From Enemella evansiae (GTDB taxonomy: Bacteria > Pseudomonadota > Alphaproteobacteria > Rhodobacterales > Rhodobacteraceae), in contig JAFKDC010000001.1 of NCBI GenBank assembly GCA_017255395.1, positions 1 through 64,000 on the forward strand: a stretch of DNA of 64,000 bases. The letters are read 5' to 3'. The notes beneath the pieces were generated by a model. It was not told where the DNA came from and made no database searches. It saw nothing but the letters and a program-made list of their open reading frames with translations. The translations under genes were made by a program, and so were the position numbers. Shown here in pieces: positions 1-8,100 of the stretch (within the stretch, counting starts at the first letter, position 1; each line of letters opens with the position of its first letter).

Positions 1-20
1 AGGTGCTGCCGAAAGAGGCG

Positions 21-61
21 CAGGGCTGACAGCCCTGGTTTCGCCTGCCTGACGGCAGGCG
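21..61. other. Two tandem hairpins at the left edge
   Basis: Two perfect stem-loops lie side by side. The first has arms CAGGGCT/AGCCCTG with a 3-nt loop (21-37). The second has arms CGCCTGCC/GGCAGGCG around a short loop (42-61). They could terminate a gene lying left of the window. The second stem recurs almost unchanged at 60824-60845, next to the other long copy of the dispersed element described at 69-154. No T-tract is present, so the terminator call is only tentative. Confidence 0.4.
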
Positions 62-68
62 CCCGGCC

Positions 69-154
69 GGGGGCTTTGCCCCCGGACCCCCAGGATATTT
101 AAGGACAGAAGAAACAGGGGCCTGCCCTTCTTTGGCCTGTACACTACCTCGGGG
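69..154 (+). repeat. Dispersed intergenic element, copy A
   Basis: The copy starts with a hairpin (GGGGGC-TTT-GCCCCC, 69-83) and continues with CCC-A-GGATATTT and GACAGAAGAA. A diverged inverted half follows (CTTCTTTGG at 127-135, then ACCTCGGGG to 154), so the whole unit can fold back on itself. The same architecture is seen at 60694-60785, and a half-length copy lies on the minus strand at 30911-30968. All three copies sit between genes. It looks like a small palindromic intergenic repeat family; its function is unknown. Confidence 0.65.
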
Positions 155-157
155 AGC

Positions 158-177
158 CCGAGGGGCTGGCCCCTCGG
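158..177 (-). terminator. Hairpin downstream of the 206-550 gene
   Basis: Perfect 9-bp stem CCGAGGGGC/GCCCCTCGG with a 2-nt loop, starting about 28 nt beyond the stop codon of the minus-strand gene at 206-550. There is no T-tract, so it could equally be an mRNA-stabilising hairpin. The position suits the end of the minus-strand operon that runs from 5402. Confidence 0.4.
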
Positions 178-205
178 TCCCGGCGCGGACCGCGAGGGGA
201 GGGCC

Positions 206-550
206 TCAGAAGCAGACCAGCTCGGCCTCGGCCTGCGCGCGCCGCAGGTCATCCACCGGCTTTTGCGCCGCCACCGCGGAGTTGAAGACCGCCATCCGCT
301 CGCCGCCGCTGCGGCGCATGGACAGAACCGTCTCTGCCTGCTCGTAGACCGCGAAGGGGATGATGGAGGCGATCTCGTCGATGGAGCAGGCGCATTGCTG
401 AAGCACGACCCGCGAGTTGCCATTCGTCGCCATGCAGGCAAAGACATAGTCGGCCCGTGCGGCGGTGGGATAGTCGTTGTAACGCTCTGTCCCGTCCTGC
501 GCGGCGGCGCCCAGCGGGATCAGCAGGAAGGCGGCCAGCAGGCGTTTCAT
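206..550 (-). CDS. Small secreted cysteine-containing protein, function unknown
   Basis: A 114-residue protein with a clear Sec signal peptide (residues 1-17, cleavage after AAA). The mature part has four cysteines (C39, C53, C55, C113), of which C53-A-C55 form a CxC, suggesting a disulfide-stabilised periplasmic fold. I do not recognise the family. Its start ATG overlaps the stop of the upstream 547-1215 gene (ATGA), so the two are translationally coupled. By position they belong to the minus-strand regulatory and quinoprotein-accessory operon, and a periplasmic role in that process is an inference from context only. Confidence 0.7.
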   Translation of the reverse strand: MKRLLAAFLLIPLGAAAQDGTERYNDYPTAARADYVFACMATNGNSRVVLQQCACSIDEIASIIPFAVYEQAETVLSMRRSGGERMAVFNSAVAAQKPVDDLRRAQAEAELVCF

Positions 551-1215
551 GGCATCGCCTCCTGCGCTTCGAAGGCAATGCGCGAATGGTAGAGCGGCGC
601 GCCCTCGCCCGGCACACCCGCCTCAAGGCTCAGGTACCAGCCCGGCACCTCTTCGGACATGGTGACCGCCAGTTCAAGATCGCCGAAGCCCTGCATCTGC
701 GCCCGGTTGGGATCCTCCGCGAAGGGTTTCAGGCGGATCGTCTGCGTCGGCACCGATTCGCCGCCGACCTCGGCCCGCCCGGCGATGACCTCTGACGGCT
801 GGACCAGCGCCTCTTTCACCCGGTTGCGGATGTAGAAGGGGCTGCCGCCCGCGCTTTCGGCCATGTCGCGGACCACCGTTTCGTAGAAATACATGATCAT
901 CGGGTTGCCGACGCTGGCCGGGAACTTGCCCAGCCCGCGATGCTTGTCGCCCTGCCGGAATTCGAGCAGCGCGACCGGCGCCTGCCCGCTGTCGTCGATG
1001 GTCAGCGCGATGGCCCCGCTGTCGCGCTCCGCCGCCTCGGGCTTCAGAGTGTTCGTCACCGCGCGGCTGTAGGTCAGGGCCGCGTCGCGCGACACATCGT
1101 CCAGCGTGCCGTCGCGGAACAGCAGGTCGTATGTCTTTGGGCCATCCACCCGCTCGGCCATGGCGCCTTGCCCCAGCCCCGTCATCAGCACAACCGCAAC
1201 CACCAGGATTTTCAT
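547..1215 (-). CDS. Secreted protein of unknown function
   Basis: A 222-residue protein with an N-terminal signal peptide (residues 1-20, ending AMA) and no further membrane segment, so it is probably periplasmic. It has no cysteine pairs or cofactor motif that I can identify. It lies 15 bp downstream of the hybrid kinase gene on the same strand, and its stop overlaps the start of the next small secreted gene. The pairing of two small exported proteins with a quinoprotein-type regulatory cluster suggests a role in periplasmic oxidation or its sensing, but nothing in the sequence proves this. Confidence 0.7.
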   Translation of the reverse strand: MKILVVAVVLMTGLGQGAMAERVDGPKTYDLLFRDGTLDDVSRDAALTYSRAVTNTLKPEAAERDSGAIALTIDDSGQAPVALLEFRQGDKHRGLGKFPASVGNPMIMYFYETVVRDMAESAGGSPFYIRNRVKEALVQPSEVIAGRAEVGGESVPTQTIRLKPFAEDPNRAQMQGFGDLELAVTMSEEVPGWYLSLEAGVPGEGAPLYHSRIAFEAQEAMP

Positions 1216-1230
1216 CGTCTCAGTCCTCCC

Positions 1231-3501
1231 TCAGCCGAGACTATGCGGCTGGCGCCCGCTGTCACCGCCGACTTTCGGATCAGCGGCGGCGGCGCGCTGC
1301 GCCTGTTCCCGGATCTTCCATTCGATCAGCGGGCGCAGCCGAGAGACCTGCACCGGCTTCGTCATCACCGAAAAGCCCATCTCTGCCCCCATCCGCCGCA
1401 GGCTTTCCCGCCGGTCGGCGGTGATCATGATGGCGGGCACCTCTACGCCGGTTTCATCCCGCACGGCGCGGATCGCTTCGATGCCCGTGTCCTGCCCGTC
1501 AAGCTGATAGTCCACCAGAAGGATGTCGGGCGCCATGCCGATGTCGCGCACATGCTGCAGGGCCTCGGCGGTGGAGAATGCCGGCAGGACGCTGGCGCCC
1601 CATGTCTCCAGCGTCTGCGTGGTGGCAAAGAGCACGTTGGGGTCGTTCTCGACGACCAGCGCGATATGATCCATCGGGACATCGCCGATCACCGCCGGGC
1701 CGGGCTGCGGCTCGGGGATCAGGTCAGAGCCGTCGACCGGGTCGAATTCGATGCAGAAGACCGACCCCAGGCCAATCTCGGAGTGCATCCAGAGCCGGTG
1801 CCCCAGATGGCGGCAGGTGCGTTCCACGATGGACAGGCCCAGCCCCACCCCCGACCCCGAAGGCACGTTCCCGGCGCGGGCGAATTCCTCGAAGATACGG
1901 CCCTGATCCTCTTCGCCGATGCCGATGCCGGTGTCCCAGACCTGAAGCACCACCGTGCCGCCGCGCCTGCGGCAGCCCATCAGCACCTTGCCGCCGGGCC
2001 GCGAATACTGGATCGCGTTCACCACGAGGTTCTGCACCGAGCGCAGCAGGTATGTCGGGTCGGACCGCACATGCACAGGGCAGGACACCATGCGCAGATC
2101 GACCCCGCGCTGCTCGGCCAGCGGCATCTGGTCTTCGTAGACGCCCTGCATGATGGACCCGAGGTTCAGCGTCGTCGGATGCACCGTGTCGTGGTCGCTG
2201 CTGTCCAGCCGCGAGATGTCCAGAAGCGCGTGCAGCAGTTGCTCGATCGAGGAAAACGCCCCCTTCAGCCGGTCGATCATCGGCGCGTGGACCGTGTCCG
2301 CCGCGTTCTGTTTCAGCGTGGCGATCAGCAGCTTGGCCGCATTGATCGGCTGCAAAAGGTCGTGTGAGGCCGCCGCCAGAAAGCGCGTCTTGGAGCGCAC
2401 CGCCGCCTCGGCGCGTTCCTTGGCCAGCCGCAGTTCCTCTTCGACGCGGGCCTTTTCCTCGTATTGCTGGGTCAGGCGCTCGTTGGTGCGGGTCAGTTCC
2501 GCCGTGCGCTCCGTCACGCGGTTTTCCAGCGTCTCGGTGGCGCGGTTTTCCAGCGTCACGTCCTTCAGTTCGACGATGAAACCGCCGTCGGGCAAGAGGT
2601 TCGCCTGAAGGTCGAAGACCTGCCCGGTGCGGCTACGCACCTGTCGGCGCACCCGGCCCTGTCGCAACAGCCGCTGGCGCCAGACGTCCACTTGCAACAG
2701 CGAGCGTTCCGCGATGTAGCCCCGGCTGGACAGCAGGTGCAGCAGCCGCGTCAGGGTCATACCCTTTTGCAGCGCCGTGTAGGGCAGCCCCGACAATTGC
2801 CGGAACTGCTGGTTGTGCATGACCACCTCGCCCTCTGCCGAGAAGGTGCAGATGCCCGATGTCATGTTCTCGAAGACCGCCTGAAGATAGTCGGCCTGCC
2901 TGTCGATCAGGTGTTCTTTCTCGCTGCGGTTCTGCCGGACGATCGAGGTGATCTCGGTCAGCAGCAGGATCATGTTCTCGGACGAGGTGCGCTGCACCGA
3001 AAGCTGATACCAGCGGTCGCCGGTCAGCTCGATCACCAGCGAACTGGAGGGCACGGCCATGGCGGTCGAACTGATCTGCCGGTCGGTGGATACCACGTGT
3101 CGGCTGTCGCCCATCAGCGCGAAATAGCCCTGCAGGGACAGCCCCGGCGTCAGGCGCGGGGAGATGTCGGGCAGGATGTTGCGGAACAGGTCGTTGCAGA
3201 CGTCCAGCCGCCCCTCGGTGAAGAGCGCAAAGCCCTCGCCCATGGCGGACAGCGCCTCGTCGAGGTTCTTGCGCGTGCGCTCGCGCTCGACCCGGACGCT
3301 TTCCAGCTCCGTCGTGGCGCGTTCGAGGTCGCGGTTCTTGGCGGCCACTTGCGCCTGCAACTCGATGGCCGACTGGAAGGCGCTGTAGGCGGTCTGGCCG
3401 ATGTCGTTCTGCCGGGTGGCGCGGCGCACCAGCGCGTTGATGATCTTGTTCTGCCGCTCCAGCCGGGTTTCCAGCGGTTCATCGGGGTCGATCAGGTTCA
3501 T
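1231..3501 (-). CDS. Soluble hybrid histidine kinase, NahK/ErcS'/FlhS-like
   Basis: About 756 residues with no membrane segment. In order: an N-terminal coiled coil (about 10-85), two PAS-like regions (about 85-190 and 205-320), a second coiled coil, a HisKA domain with the phospho-acceptor His in the motif SHDLLQP (about 380), an HATPase domain with NLVVNAIQY and DTGIGIG boxes, and a C-terminal receiver with the phospho-Asp in LLVDYQLDG (about 664). The layout and the neighbouring FIST gene match NahK (ErcS', PA1976) of Pseudomonas aeruginosa; Paracoccus FlhS is a comparable regulator of C1 oxidation. The ATG at 3501 overlaps the FIST stop (TGATG), so I prefer it to the in-frame TTG just upstream. 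Signals could pass from the FIST partner to the response regulator at 4683. Confidence 0.85.
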   Translation of the reverse strand: MNLIDPDEPLETRLERQNKIINALVRRATRQNDIGQTAYSAFQSAIELQAQVAAKNRDLERATTELESVRVERERTRKNLDEALSAMGEGFALFTEGRLDVCNDLFRNILPDISPRLTPGLSLQGYFALMGDSRHVVSTDRQISSTAMAVPSSSLVIELTGDRWYQLSVQRTSSENMILLLTEITSIVRQNRSEKEHLIDRQADYLQAVFENMTSGICTFSAEGEVVMHNQQFRQLSGLPYTALQKGMTLTRLLHLLSSRGYIAERSLLQVDVWRQRLLRQGRVRRQVRSRTGQVFDLQANLLPDGGFIVELKDVTLENRATETLENRVTERTAELTRTNERLTQQYEEKARVEEELRLAKERAEAAVRSKTRFLAAASHDLLQPINAAKLLIATLKQNAADTVHAPMIDRLKGAFSSIEQLLHALLDISRLDSSDHDTVHPTTLNLGSIMQGVYEDQMPLAEQRGVDLRMVSCPVHVRSDPTYLLRSVQNLVVNAIQYSRPGGKVLMGCRRRGGTVVLQVWDTGIGIGEEDQGRIFEEFARAGNVPSGSGVGLGLSIVERTCRHLGHRLWMHSEIGLGSVFCIEFDPVDGSDLIPEPQPGPAVIGDVPMDHIALVVENDPNVLFATTQTLETWGASVLPAFSTAEALQHVRDIGMAPDILLVDYQLDGQDTGIEAIRAVRDETGVEVPAIMITADRRESLRRMGAEMGFSVMTKPVQVSRLRPLIEWKIREQAQRAAAADPKVGGDSGRQPHSLG

Positions 3502-4667
3502 CAATGCAGGCGGCTCCCCTCCGGATCGAAGAAGGCGATGCCGACGAAGGTCTGGTTCATGTGCAGCCCGCGGTGCTGTTCGCCGTAGGTGTTGAAGCCG
3601 AAGACGCTGTGCCGCCGGAAGATATCGGAGACCTGCGCGCCCAGCTGCTTCTGCTCGATCTCCAGCTTTCGCAGCACGCAGTCGAAGGCGAGGATGAAGT
3701 CGGGCGGCGCCCCTGCGGGCGTGCGCAGGTCCAGCTCTGCCTCCAGCGTCGGCAGGATCTCCTTGCCGCGCCCCAGCGTCATGATCAGCCCGTCGTCGAT
3801 GGCGGCGAGGAAGGACATGGCCTGCGCCTCGTGGATGCCCGCGACGGCGCGGATGTAGTGGTTGTTCTTGTGGCAGACCAGCATGGGGTTCTCGGCGAAG
3901 ACCTGCGGCGACAGGTCTTCGACCGCGCAGCCGATCAGCCGGGCGTATTCCTGCGCGGCGGGGGCGCCGTTGATCTCCAGCACCAGCCGTTCCTCGGTCA
4001 GCGCCTGCGTGATCACCAGTTCGCGTCCGGCGGGCAGGAAATGGTCGAAGCTGAGGCCCTGGTAATGCAGGTTGGTTTCCACCAGCAGCAGCAGGGCGGC
4101 GTTGTCGTGACAGGCCCCCTCGTGCAGAATCATCGTGCGGTCGAAGGACAGCCCGTCCCCAGCGGATCCGCCGAAGACCGGGATGCCCTCCAGCACCGAT
4201 TCCAGCACCGAGGCCAGCAGGTCTTCCTGCTTGGACAGCCCGTCGGCAAAGACCAGCGCCAGCCGGTTCCAGCCCGCGGTATGAGTGAACTTGGCATTCC
4301 GCTTGCCAACCGTTTCGACGATCGAGGCGATGGACAGCGGCTTCAGCGGCGTGAACAGCGCCGAGGAACAGCGGAAGTTCTCGCGCCTGAAGGCGATCAG
4401 CAGCAGGGCGTCGTTCTGATAGCCCTCGGAGGTGATCTGGCCCGCCGTGGTGCAGCCGAAGACCGGCACCCCCGGCAGGTGGGTATTCAGCGCCTCGGCG
4501 ACACTGTCGCAGTCCAGCGCCGAGGGTACGAAGGCCAGCACGAAACAGGTGTCGGGCAGGCTGATCCGGCCCGCCGCTTCCGCCACGGCGGTGCGCGGAT
4601 CCTCCGAATGGGAATGCGAGACCGTCACGTAGGACGGCGCCTCGCGGGGGAAGTCATCGTCGCGCAT
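3501..4667 (-). CDS. FIST-domain sensor protein, NosP-like
   Basis: A 388-residue cytoplasmic protein with FIST_N (about 40-235, with GCTTAGQI and GGSAGDG turns) and FIST_C (about 240-380, with the conserved FGFNTYGEQ block near 357). The family binds small ligands. The P. aeruginosa member NosP (PA1975) is a heme-based nitric-oxide sensor encoded beside, and controlling, the kinase NahK. The same gene order here (FIST gene directly followed by, and overlapping, the hybrid kinase gene) supports a NosP-like partner role. Several histidines could ligate heme, but I cannot tell which, so NO binding is an inference. It lies 15 bp downstream of the response-regulator gene. Confidence 0.8.
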   Translation of the reverse strand: MRDDDFPREAPSYVTVSHSHSEDPRTAVAEAAGRISLPDTCFVLAFVPSALDCDSVAEALNTHLPGVPVFGCTTAGQITSEGYQNDALLLIAFRRENFRCSSALFTPLKPLSIASIVETVGKRNAKFTHTAGWNRLALVFADGLSKQEDLLASVLESVLEGIPVFGGSAGDGLSFDRTMILHEGACHDNAALLLLVETNLHYQGLSFDHFLPAGRELVITQALTEERLVLEINGAPAAQEYARLIGCAVEDLSPQVFAENPMLVCHKNNHYIRAVAGIHEAQAMSFLAAIDDGLIMTLGRGKEILPTLEAELDLRTPAGAPPDFILAFDCVLRKLEIEQKQLGAQVSDIFRRHSVFGFNTYGEQHRGLHMNQTFVGIAFFDPEGSRLH

Positions 4668-4682
4668 GGCGGTCCCGTGGTG

Positions 4683-5402
4683 TCAGTGGCACAGGAAGTT
4701 GCGGGTCTCGGGCTCTTCTTCCGTGGCGATGGCGCTTGCGCGCGCCGCCTCGATCATCAGCGCCGCCTGCGTGCGGTTGCGCACGCCAAGGCGCCGCAGC
4801 AGGGCGGTGATATGGGCCTTTACCGTCGCCTCGGCCAGTTGCAGTTCGTAGGCGATCTGCTTGTTGGGCTTGCCGGCGCAGATCAGCTTCATGACCTTCT
4901 GCTGTTGCGGCGTCAGCGAGGCTAGGTTGCCTTGCAGGCCCTCGGGCAGGGGCTCTTCCTCTTCGCCTTCGTCGCGGTAGTCCTTGGGGACATACTTGCG
5001 GCCCTTGGCGATCTCGCCCAGCACCGACTGAAGCTCTTCGACCGGGGTGTCCTTGGTCAGGAACCCCGCAGAGCCCTCCTGCATCAGGGCCGCGACCACG
5101 GCGCGCGAGGTCAGCGAGGAGATCACAAGGATCGGCACGTCCGGCACCCTTGCCCGCAGGGTCACGAAGCCGGAAATGCCGTGTACGTCCGGCAGTTTCA
5201 GGTCGAACATCACCAGATCGGGCCGGAACCCCTCGTCCAGCACCTTCAGCGCCGCGCCAAGCGATCCGGCCTTGCGGACCGTCACGCCACGAAACACGCC
5301 TTCCAGAGCGGATGCAAGCGCGTCGATGAACAGCGGATGATCGTCCACGATGAGCACCGTGGAAACTGAAAGTCCCGAGTCGACCACCTTGAAGTGTTGC
5401 AT
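4683..5402 (-). CDS. NarL/LuxR-type response regulator, ErbR/AgmR/FlhR-like
   Basis: A 239-residue response regulator: receiver domain at 14-130 with the phospho-Asp in MFDLKLPD (D67) and acidic IVDDH pocket, then a LuxR helix-turn-helix at about 170-232 (LTPQQQKVMKLI...VKAHITALLRRLGV). ErbR/AgmR in Pseudomonas and FlhR in Paracoccus are regulators of this class that switch on PQQ-dependent alcohol oxidation; the adjacent FIST/hybrid-kinase pair has the same neighbours in P. aeruginosa. I place the start at the ATG at 5402 because a strong GGGGAGGA lies 6-7 nt upstream. A TTG two codons earlier is also open. It is the first gene of the minus-strand regulatory operon. Confidence 0.85.
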   Translation of the reverse strand: MQHFKVVDSGLSVSTVLIVDDHPLFIDALASALEGVFRGVTVRKAGSLGAALKVLDEGFRPDLVMFDLKLPDVHGISGFVTLRARVPDVPILVISSLTSRAVVAALMQEGSAGFLTKDTPVEELQSVLGEIAKGRKYVPKDYRDEGEEEEPLPEGLQGNLASLTPQQQKVMKLICAGKPNKQIAYELQLAEATVKAHITALLRRLGVRNRTQAALMIEAARASAIATEEEPETRNFLCH

Positions 5403-5435
5403 GGCCAATCCTCCCCAGCAAGAAAGCTAGCCGAA

Positions 5436-5472
5436 CTGCACCATAATGCAACCTACTCTCGCAGTTGTGCAG
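5436..5472. promoter_or_regulatory. Inverted repeat upstream of the response-regulator gene
   Basis: Hexamers CTGCAC (5436-5441) and GTGCAG (5467-5472) are inverted around a 25-nt spacer, 34-70 bp upstream of the response-regulator start. The position suits an operator, perhaps for autoregulation. Two 6-bp arms at this distance can occur by chance, so confidence is low. Confidence 0.25.
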
Positions 5473-5480
5473 ACAGTGGG

Positions 5481-5507
5481 CGGATCGCCTGTTTTCGGGG
5501 CGATCCG
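5481..5507 (-). terminator. Strong hairpin downstream of gfa
   Basis: Perfect 9-bp stem CGGATCGCC/GGCGATCCG with a 9-nt loop, 9 nt beyond the gfa stop codon on the minus strand. It separates gfa and the upstream MoxR-type operon from the regulatory operon that starts at 5402. No T-tract follows, so termination may be Rho-assisted. Confidence 0.55.
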
Positions 5508-5515
5508 ACGCGGCG

Positions 5516-6145
5516 TCAATGGACGCTTTGCTTTGCCACATGGGTCGCGATGGCATCCATCAGCGGCGGAGAGAGACAATCGTAGGGCGTCAGGCCGATT
5601 TCGGACAACCGCCCACGGATGTCGTCCATGCGCGACGGATCGACACCCGATTCGATGATCGAAGAGACGAAGGCGGCAAAGGTCGGGGCCGCCCAGCCGG
5701 TCTGGTCCGACAGTTCGGTGTGGACAAAGTCCAGCCCGTGAAAGGGGTGGCCGGTGTTCTCGATACGGCCATACATATGGGTACCGCATTCTCGGCAGGC
5801 GTGGCGCTGGATCGCGGCAGAGGCATCGACGATATCCAGCTTGTCGCCGTTTTCCCTGACCGTCACATGGTCGCGGCCGACCACGGCGATCTGGCTGAAG
5901 ACGGCGCCCGCGGGCTTCCAGCACTTGGTGCAGCCGCAGACGTGGTTATGCGCGGTCTGTGCGCCGACCTCAACCACCACCGGGTTCGTCGCGCATTTGC
6001 AGGTCAGGGTGCCACCGGAAAAGCCGGTTTTTTCAGCCGGAATGCCATTGTCCACCTGCGGGTGTATCTTCACATGTGTGTAGCGCGGCGCGGTCGCTTC
6101 CGTGGCGTTTCCCCCACCGCCGAAAAAGATGTCGAGCAGTCCCAA
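5516..6145 (-). CDS. gfa: Gfa-type glutathione-dependent formaldehyde-activating enzyme
   Basis: A 209-residue zinc protein of the GFA/CENP-V family. Gfa of Paracoccus denitrificans (about 190 residues) speeds condensation of formaldehyde with glutathione to S-hydroxymethylglutathione, the substrate of class III alcohol dehydrogenase. The expected cysteine sets are visible: TLTCKC, CGCTKC and RHACREC. The start is a TTG at 6145 (protein starts [12 protein letters not shown]), supported by GGGAGGA 8 nt upstream; there is no in-frame ATG nearby. It is the last gene after the MoxR/VWA operon (15 bp from the BatD-like gene) and is followed by a strong hairpin. Formaldehyde handling beside quinoprotein accessory genes fits methanol or methylamine oxidation. 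Its exact in vivo activity is debated in the family. Confidence 0.85.
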   Translation of the reverse strand: MGLLDIFFGGGGNATEATAPRYTHVKIHPQVDNGIPAEKTGFSGGTLTCKCATNPVVVEVGAQTAHNHVCGCTKCWKPAGAVFSQIAVVGRDHVTVRENGDKLDIVDASAAIQRHACRECGTHMYGRIENTGHPFHGLDFVHTELSDQTGWAAPTFAAFVSSIIESGVDPSRMDDIRGRLSEIGLTPYDCLSPPLMDAIATHVAKQSVH

Positions 6146-6160
6146 ATCGAAGTCCTCCCG

Positions 6161-7423
6161 TTATCGGGCCCGCGTGACTCGCGGGCCTTGACCCAGCGTG
6201 AGCCGGGGGCGCGGGTCTGACAACGCAGCGTTTGGTCTGTATCCCTGCCGCCGCAGCAGACCCAGCACGGACCGGGCAAAGGCCCGCAGGTCGGGCGGCT
6301 CTGCCCCGGGGCGCAGGCGGTCGGCGTCGAAGCGGTGCAGCAGCGCCGCGCCCGCCTGCCCGCTGCCGCGCAGCAGGCCCCGGGCGGCGCGTCGGGTGGC
6401 CGCCGTGTCGCCCCGGCGCGCCGCCAGCAGCATCCGCCGCGCCTGCGGATCGAGCCACGGCAGGCGGCGGCGCAGGGTCACGGCATCCGCCTGCCGCCCC
6501 TTCAGCACCCAGAGCAGCCCACCCGCGAAGACCAGCCCCGCCAGCAGCGCCAGCGGCCATCCCGGCAGCCGCGCCGTCGGCACCGGCGCATCCGGCGGCG
6601 GCAGCCCGGCCTCGGCGTAGGCGACCCTCTGCGCCGAGATCGTGACCTCCCGCATCACCCGGTTCTCGGTATCGTAGAAGCTGAACTCCAGCGGCTCGAC
6701 AATGGCGGAGCGCCCGTTGGTCGGCTGGATGGTCCAGCGCCAGAAGGCGTAAGAGACGGGGCCGTAGGGCGTCAGCTCCACCAGCCGCTTTTCCGGGTGT
6801 GGAAAGACCATGCCCGAGGGCGACGTCAGGTCCGGCATCGGCGGGATCATCTCTGGCGTCACGCCCAAGGCTTCGACCCGGACGATCCGCAGCACCCCCT
6901 CTCCGGGGGTCAGCCGGTCGGGGGCATTGGACCACTGGTCGCTGATCTCCAGCCGCTTCGCCGGGAACCACCAGCCCTCGGCGTCCGAGATAGGGGCCGC
7001 CGCGATCTCGACCGTCACCGGCGCCGATGTGATGTCGTGCGCAAACCAGTTGTCGTCCTCGTCGGTCAGCGTCAGGTGGTGGGTGAAGGCACCGATGGTC
7101 AGCCTGCCGGGACGCTCGGCATACAGTGCCATGCGCCGCTCCATCACCTTGACGGGGCGCCCTCGAATGCGTTCCTCGCGCCATATGTCGGGGCCAAGCT
7201 GGGTCCAGTTGAAGCCGTCGAGATCGGGCTGTTCCAGCTGTTCGCGGGTGACGTGGCGGCGATAGGTGCCCCGGATCACGATCATCACCATCTCGCGGGT
7301 GTAGGGCGTAGCGGGGCCCTCGATCACCTCGACGGTCAGGCTCAGGTCCTCGGGGGCGACGGTTCGGGACTGGGCCTGCGCGCAAAGCGGCCACATCAGC
7401 AGGGTCAGAAGCAGCCAGCGCAT
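6161..7423 (-). CDS. BatD-like membrane-anchored protein of the MoxR operon
   Basis: About 420 residues: signal peptide (residues 1-18), a long periplasmic beta-rich region (about 20-310), one transmembrane helix (around 320-340, ending at WVLKGR) and an Arg-rich cytoplasmic tail. This is the layout of BatD/oxygen-tolerance-like proteins that close MoxR-VWA operons. The ATG at 7423 overlaps the preceding stop (TGATG); a GTG at 7426 is also possible and lies closer to the GGAGG. In methylotrophs the related mxaRSACKL proteins are needed to assemble active, metal-loaded quinoprotein methanol dehydrogenase. A similar chaperone role here is inferred from the neighbours. Confidence 0.7.
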   Translation of the reverse strand: MRWLLLTLLMWPLCAQAQSRTVAPEDLSLTVEVIEGPATPYTREMVMIVIRGTYRRHVTREQLEQPDLDGFNWTQLGPDIWREERIRGRPVKVMERRMALYAERPGRLTIGAFTHHLTLTDEDDNWFAHDITSAPVTVEIAAAPISDAEGWWFPAKRLEISDQWSNAPDRLTPGEGVLRIVRVEALGVTPEMIPPMPDLTSPSGMVFPHPEKRLVELTPYGPVSYAFWRWTIQPTNGRSAIVEPLEFSFYDTENRVMREVTISAQRVAYAEAGLPPPDAPVPTARLPGWPLALLAGLVFAGGLLWVLKGRQADAVTLRRRLPWLDPQARRMLLAARRGDTAATRRAARGLLRGSGQAGAALLHRFDADRLRPGAEPPDLRAFARSVLGLLRRQGYRPNAALSDPRPRLTLGQGPRVTRAR

Positions 7424-8100
7424 CACATCGGGTCCTCCGGGTCGGGCGGCGCCAGCCCCAGCGCGGCGCGGCGCTTGCGCTCATGCGCGATGCGGGCGGC
7501 AAGGTAGTCCCCCGGCACGTCGGCCAGCTGTTCCAGCCAGCGCCGGTCCGCCACCATGAAGCGGTCGTCGAAGATCCGCCGCACCCGCGCCTGCTCGCCA
7601 TGCGACTGTAGCTGTACGGCGCCCAGCATGGTGCTGGAGTTGGTGACCTCGTCCCCGGTTCCGGCGGCGCGGGCATTGCCCTGCGCGATGAAGGATTCGG
7701 CGGCCACGTCGCCTTCGCGCTTGCCGAACAGGCCAAGCGTTTCGGGGTCGATGCCCAGACCGGCGTAATAAGCGGCGATCAGGTCGAAATTGGCGCGGGC
7801 GTCCGCGTCTCCGAAGGCGATGGCCAGATCGTAGGCTTCAAGCGCCTCTGCATAGCGCCCGCCGCGGGCCAGCGCGGTGCCCCGGTTGTAATGCGCCCTT
7901 GCGGTGCCGAAGTCGCTGGCGGCGTCCTGAAGATCCCCGGCCCGGTAGGCCGCGACGCCGCGCCACGCCGGGTCCTCCAGCAGCGGCCCCGCCAGCCCCG
8001 GCAGGTTCAGCGCCAGCAGCACCCGGCCCAGCCCCCCGGTGCCCGACAGCGCCAGCGTCAGGCCCGCCGCAAAGAAGGCGATGAGGGCAAGCAACCTCAT
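7423..8100 (-). CDS. TPR-like membrane protein, MxaK/BatC-like
   Basis: A 225-residue protein with an N-terminal hydrophobic helix (residues 3-20) followed by a short run of TPR-like helices (about 50-120; the YRAGDLQDAASDFGTA and LARGGRYAEALEAYDLA pairs are typical). The rest is helical and unassigned. Its start overlaps the stop of the VWA gene (ATGA) and its stop overlaps the BatD-like gene, so it is translated as part of one operon. In methanol dehydrogenase clusters a protein of this kind (MxaK) lies between the VWA genes; in Bat operons the equivalent is BatC. The assignment rests on order and the TPR signature, not on a catalytic motif. Confidence 0.65.
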   Translation of the reverse strand: MRLLALIAFFAAGLTLALSGTGGLGRVLLALNLPGLAGPLLEDPAWRGVAAYRAGDLQDAASDFGTARAHYNRGTALARGGRYAEALEAYDLAIAFGDADARANFDLIAAYYAGLGIDPETLGLFGKREGDVAAESFIAQGNARAAGTGDEVTNSSTMLGAVQLQSHGEQARVRRIFDDRFMVADRRWLEQLADVPGDYLAARIAHERKRRAALGLAPPDPEDPM

